Source: Allodiplogaster sudhausi (lineage: Eukaryota; Nematoda; Chromadorea; Rhabditida; Diplogasteridae). Taken from it: DNA of 64,000 bases. This document shows, in pieces, positions 1-11,390 of this stretch (position 1 is the stretch's first letter; each line of letters opens with the position of its first letter). Position numbers and translations under genes: made by a program. The notes under the pieces were generated by a model. The model saw only the letters and a list, made by a program, of their open reading frames with translations, ran no database searches and was not told where the DNA came from. The stretch is taken from contig CALZFC010000251.1 of the NCBI GenBank assembly GCA_945643635.1, positions 4,963,501 through 5,027,500 on the forward strand. Reading direction: 5' to 3'.

Positions 1-62
1 AGATCGGGAAATTTAAACATTTATTGGTGAGAAAATTTAGCTGAATCCCCCTCCGCACCAAC

Positions 63-149
63 CTGCTCCTGTGCGGCCGACAATGCCGACTTTCTCGTGT
101 GGCCGAATCTCAGCGTTGAACGTCTCGCGAAGTTCAGCACGAAAGTGAT
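63..149 (-). CDS. ABC transporter C-family (MRP-like) exon, partial gene leaving the window
   Basis: Read on the minus strand, this 87-nt exon lies between an acceptor ending TTTCCAG and a donor GTTGGT. It encodes a stretch ending EKVGIVGRTGAG, the Walker A lead-in of ABCC/MRP nucleotide-binding domains (family consensus GRTGAGKSS), which bind ATP to drive substrate export. The remaining K-S would be in the next exon, left of base 1. A possible relic of the preceding membrane segment (GLSVSYSLT) is near 338-370, but the linker normally joining the two is missing, so the locus may be a fragment or pseudogene. Confidence 0.5.
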
Positions 150-744
150 CTGGAAAGGAGATTTCTTTAAATGAATATCACCATTTAGTTTTTATTAATA
201 ATATACATCTCTTCTAATACAAGAAGAAGTTCAAATTTTAGGTTACTTATTCTATGTTGTACAAACCTTTGCTAAGAATCTATCAAACTAAGAATGCTAA
301 ATCTTGTTACCGTAATCCGCTCAAACCAGAAACAAACGGTGAGAGAGTAGGAGACGGAGAGTCCGATGACATCGGAAGAGGTAGTTTCTCTGGTCGGAGG
401 AGATGTGAAGAGGAAGCGATGGGAAGAGGAGGAGATGGGAACAGGAGGAAGTGGAGAGGTGGACCTGAACAGCTAATCTGAGATCGTCCAGATAAAACGG
501 CATTTGATGCGGAATGAAACGATAGAAGGAATTACAGTATGCCGAACTATTGATGCGGAATGAAACGATAGAAGGAATTACAGTATGCCAAACTCAAACT
601 GATTGGAAACTCTGTCAATGTATTAAAAGTAAAGAGTAAATAAATAGTAAAGAAATTTTTTGTAAATTCTCTTAATCGCTTCTAAAACCCTAGTACTTGA
701 GCCTAAAGATGTAGTTTGCGATGTCCTTAAATGCCTCTTACCTC
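150..744. other. Mostly non-coding stretch with a 46-48 bp direct repeat
   Basis: No convincing gene apart from the short ABCC-like GLSVSYSLT stretch on the minus strand near 338-370. Bases about 505-552 and 553-600 are a near-perfect tandem duplication around the phrase tgatgcggaatgaaacga. The rest is AT-rich. Confidence 0.5.
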
Positions 745-2867
745 TCAGAGCTCCGGGGAAGGGCTCCGGGACGGTGACGGGGACGGGGACGGGCTCCTGG
801 ACGGCGACGAGGACGACGACCGGGACGAGGACGGCGAGGGGGAGAAGGCGTCGGTGAGGGCAGCCGTGGCAGTGGCGAGCTGCTCCTCAAGCCTCTCCCT
901 GGCCTCCTCCACCGCCGCCAGAGTGTCCTCGAAGATGGCGCCGGCCGCGTCCGTCTCCGCCGTGCGCAGATTGCGCGGGAGGGTCGGGACCGCGAGGACG
1001 TTCGCGTCAGTGGCCTGAGAAGGGACACTTATTATTTATTTCATTAATTACTTTTTATTACTATTGCTTATTTACATTTCAAAAGACATTTATTACATAC
1101 TATTTATATGTATTCATCGTATATGAGTATTACTTATTTACATTTACTCATTTTTAAGATACCACTCAATTTAAAGCTTATTTTCAATTACTAGTAGAGG
1201 CGCTGAACATTTCATCACCGCCTCGCAACACAGCAGTCGTAGTGTCAATAAATTGTGTATTTAACTATTGATTGATGTCTTAAATAAAATTGTCTTTATA
1301 CAAGTAATTGTCTCTATTTATGTCCCTCCCTTTCCTTCCCTGCTTACCGCGATGTATGCGTCCACTGACGCGAAGAGGTGCTCGTTGAGGGCCCCGAGCA
1401 CCTCCGCCATGGTGGCGGCCTCTTGGATGGCCCTGGCGAGGGCCACGGTCGCCACCCTGTCGGAGCTCGTCGACATGCGGAGGGCAGCGCGCAGCAGGAG
1501 CTGGAGGAGTTGCCTGTCCAGGGCTTCCTGCAAGTCATCATTTAGTTCTTTCTTCTAGTCTCTAATTTAGATTCATTTAATTGACTCCTTTCATTATGAA
1601 TTATAACTACTCGAAATTTATCGATGAATTTATTTTAATATTTTTCTCCATATCTGTTACCTTCGAGGGGTGTCGTGGAAGCTAACGTTTTCAGGAGGAT
1701 ACGGTAGGAAAGGTCGTGGAAAAGGATATACGGTAAATTTTATTTTAAAAAAAAAACATTTTTCGTGGACAGCTTCTTAGTTAAATGAAGAATTAAAACT
1801 AAAATAAATAAATATAATGAGAAAGTAAGATGATTTAAGATCTAAAATAAAATAGAATATAATATGACGAGAAAGAGAGGTGATATAAAATCTAAAATAA
1901 ATAAATAATATAATAAAATGGAAAAGTGAAGAATGATGAATCTGACTGACCCTCCTCCTCCGCTCGCTGTAGACGAGCTGCCGGGCGGAAGCCAGCGGCC
2001 TCGCCAGCGCGCGCCCTCCTTGTCCCGGCCCTCGCAGGCCGTAGGCCCGGCCGCTGCGAGTGCGGCTCGGGCTGCCGCCCGCGGCCGCGGCCGTGTCCCC
2101 ACCCCGCCGGATGTCGCTGGCGGGGTTGCGGACGGTGGCCCCGTCCCGGAGCATGTCGCCGCCCGGCGCCGCCCCCACCCAGCCTCGCCGGTCCGCCCTG
2201 CAGAATGGAATAGATCTCTTCTTCCCACTCAATTTTATTATTCTAATTCTCTAATCTGAAATATTGAACACCAAAAGAAAATAAAGGTAAAAAATATGTT
2301 TAATCAATAGTTATTAAAACAGAAAACGAATACTTAAAAATAATAAAATAAAATATATATATTTTTTTTTAAACTAGTATTTTATAAAGTCCACTGCTGC
2401 CCTGCCTTCCCTCCCCGCGATGCCAGCTCGCTAAAGTGTTGGCCACACCTAATTATCTCTCTGGTTACCCCCTCGTCCCCCTCCACGTACCTGTTGGCGA
2501 GCTGGATGACGCGCACGCAGGCGGCGGCGTCTTCGTCCACCTCTTCCTCCTCTTCGTCCTCGTCTGCCTCCTCCTCCTCTTCTTCTCCTCTGCTTCTCTT
2601 CCTCTCCCTCTCTTCCTCTCCTCCGTCCTCTTCTTCTCCACTGCTTCTCTTCCTCTTCCTCTTGCCCTCTCCTCCCTCCTCCTCATCTTCATCTGCTCTG
2701 CTCTTCTTCCTCTCCCTCTCGTCTTCTCCTCCATCCACTGCCCTCTTCCTTCCTCGCCTGAAAGGTTCATTAAGTTTTTTTTAAAATATAGAATGTCCTC
2801 AAACCATCATTTCGATATCTGCCTCTCTCTCCCACTCTCTTTCTTTCCTCTCTCTCTACCTCTCCCC

Positions 2868-2902
<35 letters not shown>

Positions 2903-4594
2903 GCCTCTTACATCTCTCAACTACCACGGCCTCTCATTTTCTCTTCTGATATCACATTTCCCCTCGCTAGATTGCTTACCTGGCTGGGCTGCCATCTCCT
3001 TCTCTGCCTTCGTCGAGGTCGCCGAGGTCGAGGTCGGCAGGCCAGAGGGCCTGCTCGCCCCTCACCTCGCGTGGCTCCTCCTCCTCCTCTTCCCTCACCT
3101 CGCGTGGCTCCTCCTCCTCCTCTTCCCTCACCTCGCGTGGCTGCTCCTCCTCCTCGCCCCTCACCTCGCGTGGCTTCTCCGCCTCCTCGCCCCTCAATTC
3201 GCGTGGCTGCTCCTCCTCTTGCCTGCCTCTTCCTTCCCTCTCCGCCCTCAGTGCGGCCACCTCGGCCTTCAGCTGAATGGAGAACTCTAGTATGCAGGCA
3301 TAAAAGATGTTTCTCCATCTTTACATTTTTAGGCCAAGAAATTAAGAAAAAAATTACCATTTAAATTAAAAAAAAAAATAAGTTGGTTAAACGATTTAAA
3401 AGAAATAGTAGATGCATAGAACTGACCCTTTCAATCTCACGGCGCGCTCTCACCAGCTGGGCCCGAAGGCTGTCCTCTCCTTCTCCATCCTCCTCTTCCT
3501 CCACCCTCCCTTGTCCTTCTTCTCTTTCCTCTCGACTCGCCTCCTTTTCCTCTCCACTGGGCGCGGCTTCCTCTCGACTGGGCGCGGCGTCCTCTCCACT
3601 GGGCGCGGCGTCCTCTCCACTGGGCGCGGCTTCCTCTCGACTGGGCGCGTCGTCCTCTCCGCAGGGCGCATCTCCATCTCCACGGGGCGCGTCCTCTCCG
3701 CCGGGCGCGTCTTCCTCTCCTCCGGTCGCGTCGTCCTCTCCGCCGGGCGCGTCTTCCTCTCCTCCAGTCGCGTCGTCCTCTCCGCCGGGCGCATCTTCCT
3801 CTCCTCCGGTCGCGTCGTCCTCTCCGCCGGGCGCGTCTTCCTCTCCTCCGGTCGCGTCGTCCTCTCCGCCGGGCGCGTCTTCCTCTCCTCCGGTCGCGTC
3901 GTCCTCTCCGCCGGGCGCGTCTTCCTCTCCTCCGGTCGCGTCGTCCTCTCCGCCGGGCGCGTCTTCCTCTCCTCCGGTCGCGTCGTCCTCTCCGCCGGGC
4001 GCGTCTTCCTCTCCTCCGGTCGCGTCGTCCTCTCCGCCGGGCGCGTCTTCCTCTCCTCCGGTCGCGTCGTCCTCTCCGCCGGGCGCGTCTTCCTCTCCTC
4101 CGGTCGCGTCGTCCTCTCCGCCGGGCGCGTCTTCCTCTCCTCCGGTCGCGTCGTCCTCTCCGCCGGGCGCGTCTTCCTCTCCTCCGGTCACGTCGACCTC
4201 TCCGCCGGGCGCATCTCCATCTCCACGGGGCGCGTCGTCCTCTCCGCCTCGGTGGCCGTCCCCATGCCCCGCGGCCTCTTCCCGCCTCACAGTCCGTTCG
4301 CCCCCGGGAGCTTGGTTTGCGGGGGCTAGGGGCTGAAAGAAAAGGGTTACATTCCGCTTAGTGTTAGTGATTTATTCCATTTATCACTTCAATATTGTTT
4401 CATTATATTTGATGTCTTTACTATTTATATATATAATAAATGATTATTATAAATTTAAAAATAATTATATTTTGAAAACATAAAATGAGAATATTATTGA
4501 TAATAATTTGCTGTATGCCCGTTGCAAACTCATGCGTCCTCTCACCTTTCTTTTCCATTTTCTCATTCTTTTTGTCTCTAGTTATCTCCCCCCC

Positions 4595-4633
<39 letters not shown>

Positions 4634-5369
4634 TCTTTCTGTTGTTCTCTCTCGCTCTCTCTCTTTCTTTCTTTCCCTCTCTCTCTTGTTCTCTCCCTCC
4701 TCGCTCTCTCCTTCCCCCTCCACCTCCAATCCAATCATTGCTACCAGTTTATATGCTTAAAAAATAAAGGGAAAAGGAGTAACCTGTGTTGGCGGGGCAG
4801 CCAACGGGACAGGATCTATAAAAGTGGAGCATATTAGGTGGTAGTAGAATATTTCAAATCTCATTATTTTATATACGGCTACAGACTTATTCTATTATCT
4901 TTTCTAATGATTTCGCTTGGCTGTTATAGCGGATTTGACCAAAACTTGGGGCTTCTCAACAAAAATTCACGTTTTCTTGTCATTGAATTCATGTGATGCA
5001 TTAAGAAAATTAGCTAATAAAAAAGCAAAAGCAACAAGTCGGTGTAAAAGAGATAATAATGGACAACGGAAGGAATCTATAATATCCACTATGCCCGGCG
5101 AAGTATCTCGATTACAAAATGAATCCAAAAATAAATAAATTAAATTCCAAAAAAATCTTAAAAATCCCACTTCTCTCAAAACTAGTAAAGCCCGTATAAT
5201 GTCAGTGGATCGTCAAGTGAGAAATGCAAATGGATGAATTTGAAATGCTTGCTCACCCTCCGGCCAACGAGCGGCGACGCCGGCCATGACGAAGGGAACG
5301 GCGGCCGCGGCCACCAGATAGGCCATCCTTGCGTGGATGCCGGCGACGACGTGCGACGCGGCCAACTGC

Positions 5370-5404
<35 letters not shown>

Positions 5405-5579
5405 GAGAGAGAAAGAGAGAGAGAGAGGGAGAGAGGGAGAGAAGAGGGAGAGAGGGAGAGAAGAGGGAGAGAGAGGATGAGAGGGAGAGAGAACGGCAGA
5501 GCATAAGAACGAAAACGTCTAAAAGGACAAGCTAGAAGAGAAAAAAGAGAGAAGAAAACGGTTAAAGGGGAAAGTTGGC

Positions 5580-5621
<42 letters not shown>

Positions 5622-6457
5622 AAAGAGGTAGCTGCAGAGGAAGAGAGAGCGCGCACGAAAATGGAAATGCTGCTAGGGAAAGAAAAAAGTGCAGCCGACA
5701 GGAATATGAGATTTTGGTTGTTGATGAGATGGATAATTCTAGTCAAGAATTTTTTTAGATAAACAAGTTAAATATAAAGAATAAACATTATGAAATGGAG
5801 CCATGTTTTCGATCTTTGTAGAGTGAAGAGAGAAATGAAAGAGTGAAAGAACCGACGATCGTGCCGCTCACGGCGAGGAGAGAGATGCGGGGGGCCGCGT
5901 CCTGCACAAGAGAATGAATATGATATTATCGTCTAGCAACAATGGCTTCGCTCTCCCTCTCTCTCTCTCTCGCTCTCTCTTTCTCCCTCTCTGCTGCCCC
6001 ACACCCCTTTCTACTTCTCTCTCTCTCCACTCTCTCTCTCCCTCTCTCTCTCCCTCTCTGCTGTCCCACACCCCTTTCTCATTCTCTCTCTCTCTCTCCA
6101 CTCTCTCTCTCCTTCTCACCCTTACCTGGGCGTCGTCGTCCTCATCCTCCCAAGCACTGTTCTCGCTCCCCTCTTCCATCTGGCTCTCGAAAGAGTCGTC
6201 CTCCTCCTCATCCTCTTCATCCTCCTCATCTTCACCTTCTCCATCCTGCAATTTTTTCTTTGAAATTTTCCTCTAACGGAAATAATTTTGCTAATAGTAA
6301 AGGGCTACTAAGAAGAAAAACAACAATAAAAAATAATACTAAAAAAATTTGTTGAGAGCAAAAAATTATGTTTAATTTTTTTTTAAAATAATAATGAATA
6401 AATGAATTAGAACAATGAATGCGAAAGAATGAGTTGCCGCTCGCCATCTCTCCCTGG

Positions 6458-6493
<36 letters not shown>

Positions 6494-6527
6494 AGAGAGG
6501 AAGCGAGCGAAGAGAGAGAACGAATAG

Positions 6528-6558
<31 letters not shown>

Positions 6559-7992
6559 TGAGAGAGAGAATAAAGCAGTAAAAGTTGAGCAAGCGTGCGA
6601 GGACAATTGGAAAGAAGCTAATAAAGAAGTAATTTTAGAATAGGAAAAGAATTAATGTGCAAGCCCCCCTCCTCTCTCTCTCTCTCACTCTCACTCTCTC
6701 TCTTTCCTTTTATTTCCTAGCATAAACTGTCAACAATAAGCTGAATTAGTTTTTTTTAAGAATAATAAAACTTAACGTCAATAAGAATAATAGTGTAACG
6801 AATTGCTATGTAGCTGAACTTACCGGGTCCACCATGCCGGCGAGGGGAGGGGGGTCTTGGTAAACCCCTCCACCTACGCCGGCGCCTTCGTCCACTCCAT
6901 CCTCCGCCAATGCGCCCCGCGCCTCTCCATTCCGGCCATCTCTCTGAAGAGAGAAAGGGAGAGAGTGAGAGAGAGTGAGAGAGAGAGAGTAGATAAAAGT
7001 ACAAAGAGAAAAGATTAAATAAAAATATTTAATACTCATTTATTCAACTTATTTTTGGTTGCTCTTTTTTGTTAAAAGCAAGGAAAACAATTAACGAGCA
7101 ACCAGATAGATTTATAAAACTAATACGCCTTTAAAATTATTTTCACAGATAATTAAACGCGTTTTATTTTAAGGATATTTATTGAAAAATAAAAGACCAA
7201 AACGTCATAATCATCTTATCGATCGTAAAAAAAAAGATAAACATTTCTTTCTCCGTCTCTGCGTATTCTATTGCGCTTTCTTTTTTTTCTTATAAAATTT
7301 AAATTCTTTATAGAAATAAAGTATACATTTGCGTGCCTACGTTCACAAGCAGTCTATAGTGGCAGTATTAGATGTAATTAGATATAAAAGTTACGAAAAC
7401 TGACCTTGTTGTCCCCCATGCCGGCGTGGGGAGGGGATGCTTGGTATTCCCCTCCATCGCCGCCGGCGCCTTCTCCATCCAATCCACTCTCCACCGCGAG
7501 GTCCACCATGCCAGCGGGGGGAGGGAGGTCTTGGTTACTCCCTCCGCCACCGCCGGCGCCATCTCCTCGCTCCGCCAAGTCGTCGCTTCCTGTAATAGTG
7601 GCGTGAATTAGAACAGAATATGTAAGCTAATTGGAAACATCAAGCGAATATTTATCGGCTATTGAGAGATATAATATTTCGCCATATATTTATTCTTCAA
7701 AAGCCAATTTTAATTTCTATAACTTAATTAAAAATAATATAATTATTAATTCGAATTATAGAAAACAGACTAGTTAGTGAAAATAATTTACTATTTGTAT
7801 TGGAAAAAAACATTTAGTTGAGTATATATTTTATTAGTAAGCATTACATTTTTCAAGAAAATAAGCTTGTGTTTTTATAAAATTATTTGGAGTATTAACT
7901 CAACAGTTTAGGGATCATTAAATTGTAAAAATGAACAAACAAAATCAATACCTTGGGAAGCCTTATTAAGGAAGTCCATAAGTACGTTGCAG
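745..7992 (-). CDS. Multi-exon gene for an acidic low-complexity, probably membrane-anchored protein (5' end not found)
   Basis: Thirteen minus-strand exons were rebuilt from splice sites: 7952-7992, 7405-7589, 6824-6943, 6126-6245, 5872-5901, 5257-5365, 4784-4815 (32 nt), 3427-4332, 2980-3272, 2491-2757, 1951-2197, 1348-1527 and 745-1014 (stop TGA). Every junction keeps phase, which is strong evidence for one real gene. In order the protein has three copies of a Gly-rich/YQDPPPLAGMVD-type repeat, an acidic DEED stretch, one hydrophobic segment (AYLVAAAAVPFVMAGVAA) that could span a membrane, about 11 copies of EEDAPGGEDDATGG, EEEEPREVR repeats, a Lys/Glu region, an Arg/Gly region, two helical coiled-coil-like exons and a Ser-Arg-Pro tail (SPSRSPSPS). 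No known domain was recognised. An exon may be missed near 6,450, and the first exon lies above 7,992 or was not found. Confidence 0.6.
2820..2900. repeat. (CT)n microsatellite inside an intron
   Basis: CT-rich run in the intron between exons 2980-3272 and 2491-2757 of the minus-strand gene. Similar runs lie at 4,590-4,690, 5,370-5,500, 5,583-5,620, 5,945-6,115, 6,460-6,560 and 6,680-6,710. Several directly abut minus-strand acceptors. Confidence 0.9.
3690..4210 (-). repeat. 42-bp in-frame coding minisatellite
   Basis: About 11 tandem copies of a 42-bp GC-rich unit (plus strand cgtcgtcctctccgccgggc...) inside the 906-nt exon. The unit is a multiple of three, so copy-number change keeps frame and yields the 14-residue repeat EEDAPGGEDDATGG on the minus strand. 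It also leaves long open frames on the opposite strand, which are artefacts. Confidence 0.85.
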
Positions 7993-8172
7993 CTGAAAGT
8001 AGTAGAAAGACAAGGTTAGTTAATCATTAATCATTATTAGCATCGATTGCGATCACGATTCGACGAGAAACATAATGGCAAATTGCGGACGAACAACGAG
8101 ACGCGCACAGAAAGATTGCGCGGCAAATATGGAAAAAGGGAATTGTCACGACGAAATAAATCAACATAATCT

Positions 8173-8246
8173 TCACAGATAGTCAATTTCACTTAGTCTT
8201 GCAAATATGAATACAGATGCGAGTAGGAGAGTGGAGAGAGAGTGAG

Positions 8247-8282
<36 letters not shown>

Positions 8283-8824
8283 AGCAGAAAGGGAGAGAGT
8301 GACAGAAAGGTAGAGAGGAAGAGAGGGGGAGATAGTGAAAGGAAGAGATACAGACAGACAGAGAAAGGGACATAGATTGGGGAGAGGGATAGAGACAGTG
8401 AGCGAGAATCAGAAACACAGAGAGAGAGAGAGAGTGAGAGTGAGAGAGAGAGAAAAAGAGAGAGAGAACGAGAGTAAGAAGAGAGAGAGAGAGAGACAGA
8501 TAGAGCGCGAGAGACATAGTCACATTATTATTTTGATGTATGAATAAATAAATAAATAAACAAATCGAGAGCGAGCAAGTGAGAGAGAGAGTAGAGTGAG
8601 AGTGAGATAGACAGAGAAAAAGAGAGCGAGAACGAGAGAAACAAGAGAGGAGAGAGAGAGAGGGAGAGAGACAGAGAGAGAGAAATAGACAGAGAGCGTG
8701 CGAGAGATACAGCGAGAGAGAGACGGATAAGAGAAAAAAGGGCTCGCATGGAACAATGTCGGTAGGAAAAGTTTAATCACCCATGCTTCCTAAAATCTGT
8801 ATGAATGCGACGTAAGCGACCGAG

Positions 8825-8875
<51 letters not shown>

Positions 8876-9377
8876 ATAGAGATAGCGCAGAAAGAAGAGA
8901 AGACCGCCGCATCGCCATAACAGAGAGTAAGATGAAGCTGGCCTAGAGGAGAAAGAGTGCGAGGGTTTATTTCATTCGGACTTCAAAATTTTTTCCTTGA
9001 AAATTGATTGTTGATTATAGAGGAGAGAAAAACAGAAGAGAGAGCGAGAGAGGGCGAGGGAAGACAGAGAGAGAGAGAGAGAGAGAGAGCGAAAGAGAGA
9101 GAGAGAGAGAGAGCGAGGAAAGATTGGGAGAGAGAGAGGGAAGAGGGAGAGAGAGAGAGAGAGAGCGTGCGCGCGAGGGAAAAGAGGGAGAGAGAGAGAA
9201 TTGGGGGAGGCAAGCACGACAAAAGAAAAAGAGAATATTGAAATCAATCACACAATTAAACAAAAACAACTAATATGCCGCCAAATATCGAATTGGAGAG
9301 AGTGAAAAAGAAATTAAAATTCATGGGCAAACTGCGTTGGGAGAGCTAGTGTGAGAGAAAAAGAGTCAAATAGATAG

Positions 9378-9430
<53 letters not shown>

Positions 9431-10012
9431 GAGAGAGCGCGAGAACACGCGACATACATAGATGACAGCAGATGTGGGCATCTACAGTAACCCATTCAGC
9501 AAGGAACGGGGAAAAAAGGTACTGTAGGTTGGCAGCCCCACCCTGATTTTGGGCCTTGGCAAAGCCCTCCCCCCCCATAACATTTAGGCATAAACAACAT
9601 ACCCACCTTGGTTTGCGGGCCCAATACATCCTTCCCCACCCAAATTTTCTTCTTTTTTAAATAAGAGAAAATAACAGAAATCGAACGAGAGAGTGAGAGA
9701 GAGAGAGAATGAGAGAGAGAAGTAAGAGAGCAAGAGATCCAGTGCCGTCCAGTTTTCCGGGGCCAAATTAAATCAGCGGCCGCGGCATGGTATTTAAAGG
9801 ATCATGGTGAGAGCAATTGTACGCCAAACTAATTACGTTTTGGATTTTTTTTTTAAATTAAATTTTTGGACTTCTTATTTAAAAAATTTTCTACTTCCTA
9901 TCTAGAGCCATATTGTTCCGCTCTCAAGGTTCAAAGAGGAAGGAACGGCAAGGTACTTCAAGGCAGTGCTCAAGATCAGGGAGGTAAACACGAGTTGGCA
10001 AAGCAGGTGTGG

Positions 10013-10056
<44 letters not shown>

Positions 10057-10278
10057 TAAAGAGAGAGAGAGAGAGAGAGCGAGAGAGCGAGAGAGAGAGA
10101 GAGAGGGAGAGGGAGAGAGAGGGAGGGAGAAATAGTGTGAGAGTGAGAGAGAGAAAAGAGAGAGAGAGAGCGAGAGAGAGAGAGAACGATAAAGAGAGAG
10201 AGAGAGAGAGAGAGAGGGAGGGAGGGAGAAATAGTGTGAGAGTGAGAGAGAGAAAAGAGAGAGAGAGTGCGAGAGAGC

Positions 10279-10313
<35 letters not shown>

Positions 10314-11126
10314 GAGAACAGATAGCAGGGCGATAGCGAGCGAGATGAAGCAGGCCAAGAGGAGTAAGAGTGCGAGCGCATAATTAATGTCAACTTTTAC
10401 TGGAAAATAGATTGCTTGGTAATAGAATAGGGCAAACAAGAGAAAGAGAAAAAAAAGACAGAGAGAGAGAGAGGGAAAGGGAGAGAGAAAGAGAGAGAGA
10501 GCGCGAAGTAAGACAACAAGAGAGCCAGTGCCATCGAGTTTTCCTGTGCCAAAGCAAATCTGCGGTCGTGGGATGTTATTGACAGGACCTTGGCAAGCAG
10601 TGCTTAAATAGTGCCTGTCTCTGAACATGGGCCGGGGGGATACAATGTGAAAAATAGATAAACCCGGGGGTTATAAAATGAAAAATACCATCTCGAGGGT
10701 GACAAAGTGTTCCGGGCCTACGGCCCGGGGGTTACAACCCTGTCATGGGTGAGACTTATTTCAGCTCTGTTGGCAAGAGCAGAGTAGTACGCCAAACTAA
10801 ATGCACTTTTGGATTTCTTTCTTAAATTATTTTTTATTTCTTAATCAAAACTTTCGCAACTCACTACCTAGAGCCACATTCTTGCGCTCTCCAGGTTCAA
10901 CTAGGAACGAATGTCAAGGTGTGCAATGAGGAACGTCAAGATTTGGTTGGTGAAGCAGATGTACCAATGAGAGAGAGAGAGAGAGAGAGAGAACGAGAAA
11001 GGTAGAAACAGAAAGTAGCTGGGAGTAATGAAGGAAGATTAAATGAGAAGTAGAAAAGCGAGAGTGCGTAAATGGGGAATTTAAGAGAAATTTAAGAGAC
11101 AAGCATCGCATGAAAAGAACTCTTGC

Positions 11127-11209
<83 letters not shown>

Positions 11210-11390
11210 AGAGAGAGGGAGAGAGAGGGGGGGGAGAGAGAGAGGGAGGTAGAGAGAGGGAGAGAGAGAGAGAGAGGGAGAGAGGGAGGGAGAGAGAGGG
11301 AGAGAGAGAGGGGGAGGGAGAGAGAGAGAGGGAGAGAGAGAGAGGGAGAGAGAGAGAGAGAGAGGGAGAGAGAGAGAGAGAGGGATATTG
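8173..11390. repeat. Dense (GA)n microsatellite tract with duplicated blocks
   Basis: Nearly continuous GA-rich sequence, densest at 8,230-8,520, 8,580-8,720, 8,826-8,870, 9,030-9,200, 9,385-9,440, 10,015-10,320 and 11,128-11,390, with a short GATA run at 9,372-9,400. Two non-repetitive blocks are related copies: 9,730-10,015 and about 10,520-10,970 share, among others, tacgccaaactaa and a stretch around tagagccacatt. I see no gene; the long Ser/Leu or Arg/Glu frames here are repeat artefacts. Confidence 0.85.

Noticed and set aside
2436..4336. Long plus-strand open frames rich in Ser/Pro or Leu opposite the acidic exons
   Set aside because: They are antisense shadows of phase-consistent minus-strand exons and of a repeat whose unit is a multiple of three, and they run through verified splice sites.
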